A stretch of 64,000 bases of DNA from Eledone cirrhosa. Lineage: Eukaryota > Mollusca > Cephalopoda > Octopoda > Eledonidae. Both the position numbers and the translations under genes were made by a program. The stretch lies in NCBI GenBank assembly GCA_964016885.1, contig OZ024758.1, forward strand, positions 39,742,485-39,806,484. The letters are read 5' to 3'. This document shows positions 1 through 9,190 of this stretch, piece after piece (position 1 is the first letter of the stretch; the number at the start of each line of letters is the position of its first letter). The notes under the pieces are model-generated. The model saw nothing but the letters and a program-made list of their open reading frames with translations, did no database searches and was not told where the DNA came from.

Positions 1-305
1 GTATATATATTTATATATATATTTATATACATATATATGTATATATATTTATATATATATTTATATACATATATATGTATATATATATATACATATATAT
101 GTATATATATATATACATATATATGTATATATACATATATATGTATATATATATATATATACATATATATGTATATATATATATACATATATATGTATAT
201 ATATATATATATACATATATATGTATATATATATATATATACATATATATGTATATATATATATATATACATATATATGTATATATATATATATATACAT
301 ATATA

Positions 306-337
<32 letters not shown>

Positions 338-341
338 CATA

Positions 342-380
<39 letters not shown>
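1..380. repeat. TA-rich microsatellite with interspersed ACATATATATG
   Basis: This is pure A/T with occasional C and G, a short motif of the form TATATACATATATATG repeated with variable spacing. It reads open in several frames as Tyr/Ile/Met-rich peptides, which is an artefact of composition and not coding. The block runs directly into the left arm of the palindrome at 381. Confidence 0.95.
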
Positions 381-388
<8 letters not shown>

Positions 389-721
389 AGATCAAAAGAT
401 GGTTAAAGGAGTTCCATGTATTTTATTATGCGCATTTCAAAAACAAACATCATCATGCAATAATATTTGTGTTTTCATCAGATAAAACAGGAGAACATGA
501 TATGAAGGCTAAAAAACACTTGTGGATAGTGCAGTTTTAAATCAACATATCATATGTTGATTTAAAACTGCACTATCCACAAGTGTTTTTTAGTCTTCAT
601 ATCATGTTCTCCTGTTTTATCTGATGAAAACACAAATATTATTGCATGATGATGTTTGTTTTTGAAATGCGCATAATAAAATACATGGAACTCCTTTAAC
701 CATCTTTTGATCTTATATTAT
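381..721. repeat. 341-bp near-perfect palindrome (170-bp arms, 1-nt centre)
   Basis: Positions 381-550 are the reverse complement of 552-721, centred on 551. I see one mismatch, 508 G opposite 594 T, which in RNA would be a G-U wobble. The arms begin and end sharply: 380 and 722 do not pair. The arm content matches no family I recognise and holds no ORF. It could be a fold-back element, an inverted duplication, or a fold-back sequencing or assembly artefact. A transcript would form an almost unbroken 170-bp duplex. Confidence 0.93.
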
Positions 722-808
722 GTATACTCCAGTCCTACAAACTGTAGAGTGCTTCTTAACCGATATCTGCATTGCTTTATTGTACTACAATAAAACTCAC
801 CTCCTACA
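722..808. other. Short non-repetitive stretch, no gene
   Basis: There is no coding potential. An AATAAA hexamer lies at 789-794 just before the next TA microsatellite. It is compatible with the 3' end of an unidentified element but is not evidence on its own. Confidence 0.4.
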
Positions 809-809
809 T

Positions 810-883
<74 letters not shown>

Positions 884-889
884 TATATT
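809..889. repeat. (TA)n microsatellite
   Basis: An almost uninterrupted AT dinucleotide run with a few GT/AC interruptions. Confidence 0.95.
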
Positions 890-1302
890 TATTCAGGTAT
901 GAGGTTCACCACTGTATAGAGCTGGTCTATTCCGTATGGTCAATCGTAATGCAATAATATAGAGAGTACTCAACGTGAAGCAGTTCAACTGTCTTTGTTT
1001 TACGGAGTTAAATATTATAATGAAATGACAGGAGGCTGGATTTGTGTAAATCCTTGAAAGGTTTATTATACTATGATCATTTCAATGACCGGGTTCCGTA
1101 TGAATCCGGTGATATCATCAGGTATTCGAAATATAATACGTGAATGTAATAGGTAAAATCCATGGGGCTGAAAATCGAGACCCGAGGGCGACCGCTATTC
1201 TGTTCCTTCAACCTCAGCCGGTCGCCCTGGAGTGACGTGGCTAAATTTTATAGTATGCTACTACCGGTCAGATAAATGAAAACAAAAAGGGATGGGAGCA
1301 TA
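890..1302. other. Non-coding stretch, no recognised gene
   Basis: No frame of useful length and no family match. The one structure seen is a 10-bp inverted repeat, 1185-1194 (AGGGCGACCG) against 1219-1228, with a 24-nt loop. I looked here for a hammerhead ribozyme because Penelope-like elements often carry one, and found no convincing core. Confidence 0.4.
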
Positions 1303-1360
1303 AGTACTTTCTACTTCCCTTATTCGGACTTTTACTCGCGTGTGCCCTTAGCACACGTCA
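1303..1360 (+). repeat. 58-bp direct repeat, copy 1
   Basis: A segment with the core TTATTCGGACTTTTACTCGC followed by CCCTTAGCACACG recurs at 1533-1590 with a few substitutions. The copies lie 230 bp apart, just upstream of the Penelope-like fragment. They may be part of that element's terminal (pLTR-like) region or an older local duplication. Confidence 0.8.
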
Positions 1361-1532
1361 CTGGAATATCTCCCCCTGGGAACATAAATACCGCAACCTG
1401 AACTATATTGTATTTCTCCTGCGTCTTGAACTCTACATTTACTAGACAACGACTATTGTTTGTTTATCTATATCTTCACATCTTTGTTTGCTGTATTAAT
1501 GTCTTTCCACGTACTCTACCTCTATACATCCA

Positions 1533-1590
1533 TGTACTTTTTACTCCCCTTATTCGGACTTTTACTCGCGTGCACCCTTAGCACACGACA
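1533..1590 (+). repeat. 58-bp direct repeat, copy 2
   Basis: Second copy of the segment at 1303-1360, ending just 14 bp before the inverted repeat at 1604. Confidence 0.8.
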
Positions 1591-1603
1591 CAGGATTGCC
1601 TTA

Positions 1604-1767
1604 ATTTCTTATCTATACATGAGGGTCTTTGGAACGGGTATGTCTTGCTAATAAGTGTTTTGCTAATAAGTGTTTTTACGGAGGTACCTGGTACCTCCGT
1701 ACCTCCGTAAAAACACTTATTAGCAAGACATACCCGTTCCAAAGACCCTCATGTATAGATAAGAAAT
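1604..1767. repeat. Inverted repeat at the 5' joint of the Penelope-like fragment
   Basis: The sequence 1693-1767 is coding DNA of the Penelope-like element. Its reverse complement precedes it from 1604. The left arm holds an extra 16-bp tandem copy (TGCTAATAAGTGTTTT twice, from 1647). The tip, around 1678-1700, is ACGGAGGTACC, one base, then its complement, followed by a repeated ACCTCCGT. This is the geometry expected of a 5' inversion formed during target-primed reverse transcription. Confidence 0.85.
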
Positions 1768-2135
1768 GTATAACCTGTAAAATAAGCCCCCATATTAACT
1801 GTAAAACTAGAAATGTAGTGTATAGCATAAGATGTACTGAAGGACAATGTAGAAACAAAAATATAGTGTACATAGGTGAGACAGCTCGTAGTATAGGGGA
1901 ACGGATAAATGAACACTGGCGAGACCTTCAAGATAATAAAGAATCATCTGTACTCTACCAACATGCTAAGATAGAACACAAGGGTAAATTAGAGAACATA
2001 GAAATAAAAATAGAATCTACACACAGAAAAGATGCAATGTTTAGACAAATTACAGAGGCAACAAACATAAAAGAATTACAACCAAAATTAAATAGAAAAT
2101 ATGAGTGGAACAGCATCATCACAACTTACAATTAA
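1693..2135 (+). pseudogene. Penelope-like element, C-terminal GIY-YIG endonuclease fragment
   Basis: The open frame runs from 1629, where it starts at TTG inside the inverted repeat, to the stop at 2135 (168 codons). Only the part from about 1693 is genuine element sequence. By residue number in that frame, a zinc-knuckle-like set Cys42, Cys47, Cys50, Cys58 precedes a GIY-YIG domain with VVYSI at 63-67 and VYIGET at 80-85. Arg87 and Arg92 follow in the first helix, an Ala/His-rich segment (QHAKIEH) at 111-117, and a plausible catalytic Glu143. In Penelope-like retroelements this endonuclease sits after the reverse transcriptase and nicks the target for priming. The whole RT is missing, so this is a 5'-truncated relic. 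It ends naturally in YEWN and a short tail. Identification of the family is strong; clade is not resolved. Confidence 0.85.
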
Positions 2136-2350
2136 GGACAAAATGAAAACACACACACACATAGAACAAACAACCAACCAACAACATGTAAATAAATAAA
2201 CAAATAGATAAATGAACACAAACACACACAGACACCCGGATGTGGCGCATGCGCAAACTGAGCACACAACACACACACAGAAAGATCTTTATGACATCCA
2301 TGTACAAAAAATTGATGTTAGCGAAGCTTGCTTTCTCTGTTATAATATAG

Positions 2351-2381
<31 letters not shown>

Positions 2382-2406
2382 CACACATGAGAATGGTGAG
2401 GATGTC
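2136..2406 (+). other. Probable 3' non-coding tail of the Penelope-like fragment, with CA and GT/TA microsatellites
   Basis: A-rich sequence with (AC)n runs near 2146-2162 and 2260-2278, and (GT)n(TA)n(CA)n at 2351-2386. There is no gene. A GCGCATGCGC palindrome at 2245-2254 resembles an NRF1 site, but nothing else suggests a promoter. Confidence 0.55.
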
Positions 2407-3592
2407 TCTGAACATTAATCAGTATACACTGAGGATGAAAAACTCAGAGCTGTACGGGAGCATCCCAAAAGTCAGCTCAAAAGTGACACAAAAGAGACTG
2501 AGGTTAGCTGGACATGCTCACCGACATCCAGAGTTGACACTGCACTCAGTGCTCCTGTGGGAGCCCCAGCATGGACACACTGGAAGAGGGAGACTGAGGT
2601 TAGCTGGACATGCTCACCGACATCTAGAGTTGACATTGCACTCAGTGTTCCTGTGGGAGCCCCTGCATGGACACACTGGAAGAGGGAGACTGAGGTTAGC
2701 TGGACATGCTCACCGACATCCAGAGGTAACACTGCATTCAGTGCTCCTGTGGGAGCCCCTACATGGACACACTAGAAAAGGGAGACTGAGGTTAGCTGGA
2801 CATGCTCACCGACATCCAGAGTTGACACTGCACTCAGTGCTCCTGTGGGAGCCCCTACATGGACACACTGGAAGAGGGAGACTGAGGTTAGCTGGACATG
2901 CTCACCGACATCTAGAGTTGACATTGCACTCAGTGTTCCTGTGGGAGCCCCTACATGGACACACTGGAAGAGGGAGACTGAGGTTAGCTGGACATGCTCA
3001 CCGACATCCAGAGGTAACACTGCATTCAGTGCTCCTGTGGGAGCCCCTACATGGACACACTAGAAAAGGGAGACTGAGGTTAGCTGGACATGCTCACCGA
3101 CATCCAGAGTTGACACTGCACTCAGTGCTACTGTGGGAGCCCCTGCATGGACACACTGGAAGAGGGAGACTGAGGTTAGCTGGACATGCTCACCGACATC
3201 CAGAGGTAACACTGCATTCAGTGCTCCTGTGGGAGCCCCTACATGGACACACTGGAAGAGGAAGACTGAGGTTAACTGGACATGCTCACCGAGATCCAGA
3301 GTTTACATTGCATTCAGTGCTCCTTTGGGAGCCCCTACATAGACACACTGGAAGAGGGAGACTGAGGTTAGCTGGACATGCTCACCGGCATCCAGAGTTG
3401 ACATTGCACTCAGTGTTCCTGTGGGAGCCCCTACATGGACACACAGGAAGAGGAAGACCAAGGTTAACGTATGTTGATGCCCTAAGGACAGACACTGGTC
3501 TGTTGGAGACGCAAGGCATGGCAGCGATAATGAGGGACAGAGACCGCTGGAGAGAACTCGTCCATGGATCTCGGGAATTTTACCCACCCTAG
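2407..3592 (+). pseudogene. LINE reverse-transcriptase C-terminal tail with in-frame 96-bp expansion
   Basis: One open frame covers the block; it extends upstream only through microsatellite to a GTG at 2351. It begins with a short LINE-like lead (NSELYGSIPKVSSKV). The segment RLRLAGHAHRHPE..LLWEPLHGHTGRG is then repeated ten times, and the usual end follows: GRGRPRLTYVDALRTDTG, then RDRDRWRELVHGSRE. In the non-LTR retrotransposons I recognise, this segment occurs once at the extreme C-terminus, downstream of the palm and thumb. The frame survives because the repeat is 96 bp, a multiple of three. RT and endonuclease are absent, so no enzyme is encoded. It probably belongs to a LINE different from the pair at 53-59 kb, whose C-terminus does not show this motif. 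Confidence 0.8.
2494..3453 (+). repeat. Ten tandem copies of a 96-bp LINE-derived unit, partly in 288-bp triplets
   Basis: Each unit starts AGACTGAGGTTAGCTGGACA. Units 1-3 (2494-2781) and 4-6 (2782-3069) match as a three-unit block, including the paired variants HLE..VF in the second and PEV..TRKG in the third. Later units 7-10 are more varied: unit 9 carries TGHAHRDPEF. This indicates one duplication of a three-unit block after the basic unit had already multiplied. Confidence 0.93.
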
Positions 3593-3736
3593 ATATATAT
3601 ATACATATACGTGGTCTATATTTGGTTATCTTCAACTTTCCCACGTTAAATTATTTTTTATTTTTCTAAATAAGCTGAAAAGTAAATAAGAAACCTCAAT
3701 TCTAATATTCCAAAGTATCTATTATACATCATAATA
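3593..3736. other. Short A/T-rich stretch, no gene
   Basis: Begins with a brief TATATACATATAC run after the LINE stop codon, then plain A/T-rich sequence. No feature seen. Confidence 0.4.
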
Positions 3737-3954
3737 ATGTTGTATCTATAATTGTTTCTACTTTAGGCACAAGGCCAGCAATTACCCAGTGCATTACTGG
3801 TACTTTATTTTATCGACCCCGTAAAGATGAAAGGCAAAGTCAACCTCGGCGGGATTTGAACTCAGATCGTAAAGGGACGTAACTATGCTGGAAAGCATGG
3901 CGTCCGACCCTCTACCGATACTGCCAATCCACCGCCCTATGTTGTATCTATAAT
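3737..3954 (-). mobile_element. tRNA-derived SINE (octopus OK/OR type) with 16-bp target-site duplication
   Basis: The body, 3753-3938, lies on the minus strand and is flanked by identical copies of ATGTTGTATCTATAAT at 3737-3752 and 3939-3954. Read on the minus strand, the head starts AGGGCGGTGG. An A-box-like TGGCAGTATCGG is at 3926-3915 and a B-box-like GAGTTCAAATCCC at 3863-3851, which together make the RNA polymerase III promoter. The tail contains GGGGTCGATAAAATAAAG, a signature I associate with octopus SINEs. The intact duplication marks a complete retroposition event. A second, less well bounded copy lies at 53122-53307 in the same orientation. Confidence 0.9.
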
Positions 3955-4098
3955 ATTACTGAAGATGTTTTCTTCAATAGCTTGGCACCAAAGGATTTCC
4001 ACAACGCAAGTGCCAAAAAGTGCATCGTTTGTTCGTCTCACGGTTCAGAATTTCACTTTGTAAAGCCCCCAGCTGCCCTCCACAGGGTTTCTGTGGAT
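3955..4098. other. Non-coding stretch, no gene
   Basis: No ORF, repeat or family recognised. It ends where the (GAT)-tailed module begins, at AAATGAGATCGTGTAGG. Confidence 0.4.
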
Positions 4099-4911
4099 AA
4101 ATGAGATCGTGTAGGTGTCACGACAAAAAAAAACACAGAGTCCACGCTGTAAATGTGGCTGTGTAGGCAACACGGTAAAAACCACCCAGCCCCACACTGT
4201 AAATGTGGTTGGTGTTAGGGAGGGCATCCAGCTGTAGAAAACCCGCCAGACAGTCCACGCTGTAATGTGGCCGTGTAGGCAACACGGTAAAAACCTCCCA
4301 GCCCCACACTGTAAATGTGGTTCGTGTTAGGAAGGGCATCCAGCTGTAGAAAACCCGCCAGACAGTCCACGCTGTAATGTGGCCGTGTAGGCAACACGGT
4401 AAAAACCTCCCAGCCCCACACTGTAAATGTGGTTGGTGTTAGGAAGGGCATCCAGCTGTAGAAAACCCGCCAGACAGTCCACGCTGTAATGTGGCCGTGT
4501 AGGCAACACGGTAAAAACCTCCCAGCCCCACACTGTAAATGTGGTTCGTGTTAGGAAGGGCATCCAGCTGTAGAAAACCTGCCAGACAGTCCACGCTGTA
4601 ATGTGGCCGTGTAGGCAACACGGTAGAAACCTCCCAGCCCCACACTGTAAATGTGGTTGGTGTTAGGAAGGGCATCCAGCTGTAGAAAACCCGCCAGACA
4701 GTCCACGCTGTAATGTGGCCGTGTAGGTAACACGGTAAAAACCTCCCAGCCCCACACTGTAAATGTGGTTGGTGTTAGGAAGGGCATCCAGCCGTAGAAA
4801 ACCCGCCAGACAGTCCTATGCGAGCAAGACAACCACTCTTGCCTCAAGTGGGAAAACCCCCGTCCAAACCCATGCAAGCGTGGAACACGGACGCTAAACC
4901 TGATGATGATG
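4099..4911 (+). mobile_element. (GAT)-tailed LINE 3' end or SINE, internally expanded
   Basis: The module opens with AAATGAGATCGTGTAGGTGT and an A-run with CACA, continues through the 112-bp unit described separately, and ends with a TGGGAAAACCCCCGTCCAAA region, GGACGCTAAAC and a short (GAT)n. The same module, with one unit instead of six, is joined to the 3' ends of both LINE copies at 53365-53627 (minus) and 58941-59204 (plus). It is therefore either the 3' untranslated end of that LINE, here 5'-truncated, or a SINE sharing its tail. No coding capacity. Confidence 0.75.
4139..4814 (+). repeat. Six tandem copies of a 112-bp unit
   Basis: Units begin at GTCCACGCTG, about 4139, 4254, 4366, 4478, 4590 and 4702. 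Each contains three small hairpin-forming motifs: CCAC..GTGG, CGTGTAGGCAACACG and CCACACTGTAAATGTGG. Units 1-5 alternate TTGGTGTT and TTCGTGTT, which suggests a 224-bp two-unit duplication step. The other copies of the module in the window have a single unit, so the expansion is specific to this copy. Confidence 0.93.
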
Positions 4912-5262
4912 TGGGGTGTTTGAGGTCGACAAAGTTGTAACTATGGTTTACCATGGTACGGGAGGCTATGACTGCTATCGGTTACAATACGAGTACCTGG
5001 TCCTACAGAGAAACCCTAAACTTCTACCATCATGTTTCCTATACATAAATTTAGATCCATCTCTCTCAACTGTCTGTCCCGGGCAACTCATCTCTACAGG
5101 ATGATCGATCAAGTATTGAGTTCAAATGTCACAAATGAAATTTTAATTATGAATATGAAAATGAAACTACTGAATCAATAAAATTTGGCACTACAACGCT
5201 GTCAGTCGAAAGCAGTCGTTTAAAGCAAAACATCATTTATTTCCGTATTACTACCACGCGAA
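4912..5262. other. Non-coding stretch, no recognised gene
   Basis: Mixed-composition sequence with one 62-codon frame that resembles nothing known to me. It is possibly the last single-copy DNA before the array. Confidence 0.4.
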
Positions 5263-5285
5263 AGTGGAGTTAAATAAATGAAATT
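5263..5285 (+). repeat. Degenerate partial 54-bp unit (outlying copy 1)
   Basis: AGTGGAGTTAAATAAATGAA reproduces the two ends of the satellite unit (AGTGGAGTTA and TAAATGAA) without the middle 21 or so bases. It lies 230 bp before the array. Confidence 0.5.
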
Positions 5286-5335
5286 TTTTTTTTTCACACG
5301 TTTTTTAATATTTTTTATTAAAGCATATCGATGTA

Positions 5336-5360
5336 AGTGGAGTTACTTAAATGAAATTAT
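5336..5360 (+). repeat. Degenerate partial 54-bp unit (outlying copy 2)
   Basis: AGTGGAGTTACTTAAATGAA joins AGTGGAGTTAC directly to TTAAATGAA. In full satellite units the TTCTGACAGC..CATGAAC segment separates the two parts. The spacing from the other partial copy is 73 bp. Confidence 0.6.
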
Positions 5361-5364
5361 CGGT

Positions 5365-5380
5365 GGCCCTTAAAAGGGCC
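5365..5380 (-). promoter_or_regulatory. Histone-mRNA-type stem-loop look-alike
   Basis: On the minus strand this reads GGCCCTTTTAAGGGCC followed by ACC. It has a 6-bp stem with the invariant outer GG/CC pairs and a four-base TTTA loop, like the 3' stem-loop of replication-dependent histone mRNAs. No histone gene lies upstream on that strand, where the satellite array sits. No clear purine-rich downstream element follows. It may be the relic of a histone 3' end or simply a palindrome. Confidence 0.3.
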
Positions 5381-5492
5381 AAATTAGAAAACAAATTTAA
5401 GTTAATTAGAAAACAAGTCATGGTTATCAAATAAATTGGATTTAATCATATTTTCATAGTCATGGTTATCAATGTAGAAAACAAGTCATTTC
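5381..5492. repeat. Array lead-in with short direct repeats
   Basis: AGAAAACAAGTCAT and AGTCATGGTTATCAA each occur twice between about 5407 and 5490. The second copy runs straight into the first full 54-bp unit at about 5493, so slippage-type duplication also affected the edge of the array. Confidence 0.65.
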
Positions 5493-6005
5493 CACCAACA
5501 GTGGAGTTACTTCTGACAGCTAGTAACATGAACTTAAATGAATTCTCACCAACATTGGAGTTACTTCTGACAGCTAATACCATGAACTTAAATGAATTCT
5601 CTCCAACATTGGAGTTACTTCTGACAGCTAGTACCATGAACTTAAATGAATTCTCACCAACAGTGGAGTTACTTCTGACAGCTAATACCATGAACTTAAA
5701 TGAATTCTCACCAACAGTGGAGTTAATTCTGACAGCTAGTACCATGAACTTAAATGAATTCTCACCAACAGTGGAGTTACTTCTGACAGCTAGTACCATG
5801 AACTTAAATGAATTCTCACCAACATTGGAGTTACTTCTGACAGCTAGTTCCATGAACTTAAATGAATTCTCACCAACAGTGGAGTTACTTCTGACAGCTA
5901 ATACCATGAACTTAAATGAATTCTCACCAACAGTGGAGTTCCTTCTGACAGCTAGTACCATGAACTTAAATGAATTCTCACCAACATTGGAGTTACTTCT
6001 GACAA

Positions 6006-9000
6006 CTAATACCATGACTTAAATGAATTCTCACCAACAGTGGAGTTACTTCTGACAACTAATACCATGAACTTAAATGAATTCTCACCAACAGTGGAGT
6101 TACTTCTGACAGCTAGTACCATGAACTTAAATGAATTCTCACCAACAGTGGAGTTACTTCTGACAGCTAATACCATGAACTTAAATGAATTCTCACCAAC
6201 AGTGGAGTTACTTCTGACAGCTAATACCATGAACTTAAATGAATTCTCACCAACATTGGAGTTACTTCTGACAGCTAGTACCATGAACTTAAATGAATTC
6301 TCACCAACAGTGGAGTTACTTCTGACAGCTAATACCATGAACTTAAATGAATTCTCACCAACAGTGGAGTTGCTTCTGACAGCTAATACCATGAACTTAA
6401 ATGAATTCTCACCAACAGTGGAGTTACTTCTGACAGCTAGTACCATGACTTAAATGAATTCTCACCAACATTGGAGTTACTTCTGACAGCTAATACCATG
6501 AACTTAAATGAATTCTCACCAACAGTGGAGTTCCTTCTGACAGCTAGTACCATGAACTTAAATGAATTCTCACCAACAGTGGAGTTACTTCTGACAGCTA
6601 GTACCATGAACTTAAATGTATTCTCACCAACAGTGGAGTTACTTCTGACAGCTAATACCATGAACTTAAATGAATTCTCACCAACAGTAGAGTTCCTTCT
6701 GACAGCTAATACCATGAACTTAAATGAATTCTCACCAACAGTGGAGTTACTTCTGACAGCTAGTACCATGACTTAAATGAATTCTCACCAACAATGGAGT
6801 TACTTCTGACAGCTAATACCATGACTTAAATGAATTCTCACCAACAGTGGAGTTACTTCTGACAGCTAATACCATGAACTTAAATGAATTCTCACCAACA
6901 GTGGAGTTACTTCTGACAGCTAGTACCATGAACTTAAATGAATTCTCACCAACATTGGAGTTACTTCTGACAGCTAGTACCATGAACTTAAATGAATTCT
7001 CACCAACAGTGGAGTTCCTTCTGACAGCTAATACCATGAACTTAACTGAATTCTCACCAACATTGGAGTTAATTCTGACAGCTAGTACCATGACTCAAAT
7101 GAATTCTCACCAACATTGGAGTTACTTCTGACAGCTAATACCATGACTTAAATGAATTCTCACCAACAGTGGAGTTACTTCTGACAGCTAGTAACATGAA
7201 CTTAAATGAATTCTCACCAACATTGGAGTTACTTCTGACAGCTAATACCATGAACTTAAATGAATTCTCTCCAACATTGGAGTTACTTCTGACAGCTAGT
7301 ACCATGAACTTAAATGAATTCTCACCAACAGTGGAGTTACTTCTGACAGCTAATACCATGAACTTAAATGAATTCTCACCAACAGTGGAGTTAATTCTGA
7401 CAGCTAGTACCATGAACTTAAATGAATTCTCACCAACAGTGGAGTTACTTCTGACAGCTAGTACCATGAACTTAAATGAATTCTCACCAACATTGGAGTT
7501 ACTTCTGACAGCTAGTACCATGAACTTAAATGAATTCTCACCAACAGTGGAGTTACTTCTGACAGCTAATACCATGAACTTAAATGAATTCTCACCAACA
7601 GTGGAGTTCCTTCTGACAGCTAGTACCATGAACTTAAATGAATTCTCACCAACAGTGGAGTTACTTCTGACAGCTAGTACCATGAACTTAAATGAATTCT
7701 CACCAACAGTGGAGTTACTTCTGACAACTAATACCATGAACTTAAATGAATTCTCACCAACAGTGGAGTTCCTTCTGACAGCTAGTACCATGAACTTAAA
7801 TGAATTCTCACCAACAGTGGAGTTACTTCTGACAGCTAGTACCATGAACTTAAATGAATTCTCACCAACATTGGAGTTACTTCTGACAGCTAATACCATG
7901 ACTTAAATGAATTCTCACCAACAGTGGAGTTACTTCTGACAGCTAATACCATGAACTTAAATGAATTCTCACCAACAGTGGAGTTACTTCTGACAGCTAG
8001 AAACATGAACTTAAATGAATTCTCACCAACATTGGAGTTACTTCTGACAACTAATACCATGACTTAAATGAATTCTCACCAACAGTGGAGTTACTTCTGA
8101 CAACTAATACCATGAACTTAAATGAATTCTCACCAACAGTGGAGTTACTTCTGACAGCTAGTACCATGAACTTAAATGAATTCTCACCAACAGTGGAGTT
8201 ACTTCTGACAGCTAATACCATGAACTTAAATGAATTCTCACCAACAGTGGAGTTACTTCTGACAGCTAATACCATGAACTTAAATGAATTCTCACCAACA
8301 TTGGAGTTACTTCTGACAGCTAGTACCATGAACTTAAATGAATTCTCACCAACAGTGGAGTTACTTCTGACAGCTAATACCATGAACTTAAATGAATTCT
8401 CACCAACAGTGGAGTTGCTTCTGACAGCTAATACCATGAACTTAAATGAATTCTCACCAACAGTGGAGTTACTTCTGACAGCTAGTACCATGACTTAAAT
8501 GAATTCTCACCAACATTGGAGTTACTTCTGACAGCTAATACCATGAACTTAAATGAATTCTCACCAACAGTGGAGTTCCTTCTGACAGCTAGTACCATGA
8601 ACTTAAATGAATTCTCACCAACAGTGGAGTTACTTCTGACAGCTAGTACCATGAACTTAAATGTATTCTCACCAACAGTGGAGTTACTTCTGACAGCTAA
8701 TACCATGAACTTAAATGAATTCTCACCAACAGTAGAGTTCCTTCTGACAGCTAATACCATGAACTTAAATGAATTCTCACCAACAGTGGAGTTACTTCTG
8801 ACAGCTAGTACCATGACTTAAATGAATTCTCACCAACAATGGAGTTACTTCTGACAGCTAATACCATGACTTAAATGAATTCTCACCAACAGTGGAGTTA
8901 CTTCTGACAGCTAATACCATGAACTTAAATGAATTCTCACCAACAGTGGAGTTACTTCTGACAGCTAGTACCATGAACTTAAATGAATTCTCACCAACAT

Positions 9001-9190
9001 TGGAGTTACTTCTGACAGCTAGTACCATGAACTTAAATGAATTCTTACCAACAGTGGAGTTACTTCTGACAGCTAATACCATGAACTTAAATGAATTCTC
9101 ACCAACAGTGGAGTTCCTTCTGACAGCTAATACCATGAACTTAACTGAATTCTCACCAACATTGGAGTTAATTCTGACAGCTAGTACCAT
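6006..9190. repeat. Multi-unit duplication, 2045-bp offset
   Basis: The blocks near 6006-7091 and 8051-9190 match, including the private variant AAATGTATTC at 6614 and 8659, exactly 2045 bp apart. One extra unit is present in the second copy near 9040. An overlapping older duplication at 1668 bp is marked by TAGTAACATG at 5521 and 7189. Confidence 0.85.

Noticed and set aside
1..406. Several open frames of Tyr/Ile/Met-rich peptides
   Set aside because: They follow from a TA microsatellite and exist on both strands.
1080..1140. Hammerhead ribozyme on the minus strand (CTGATGA followed later by GGAAC)
   Set aside because: Stem II and the residues after GAA do not fit, the strand is opposite to the Penelope-like fragment, and stem III lacks the required U-H site.
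2245..2254. NRF1-like promoter site GCGCATGCGC
   Set aside because: A single palindrome in a retroelement tail, without CpG island, gene or other promoter signs.
3842..3938. A functional tRNA gene on the minus strand
   Set aside because: A and B boxes are present, but the sequence does not fold as a full cloverleaf to my eye, is followed by a SINE tail and is flanked by a target-site duplication.
5097..5490. A histone gene on the minus strand upstream of the stem-loop
   Set aside because: No histone-like residues in any frame between the stem-loop and the array.
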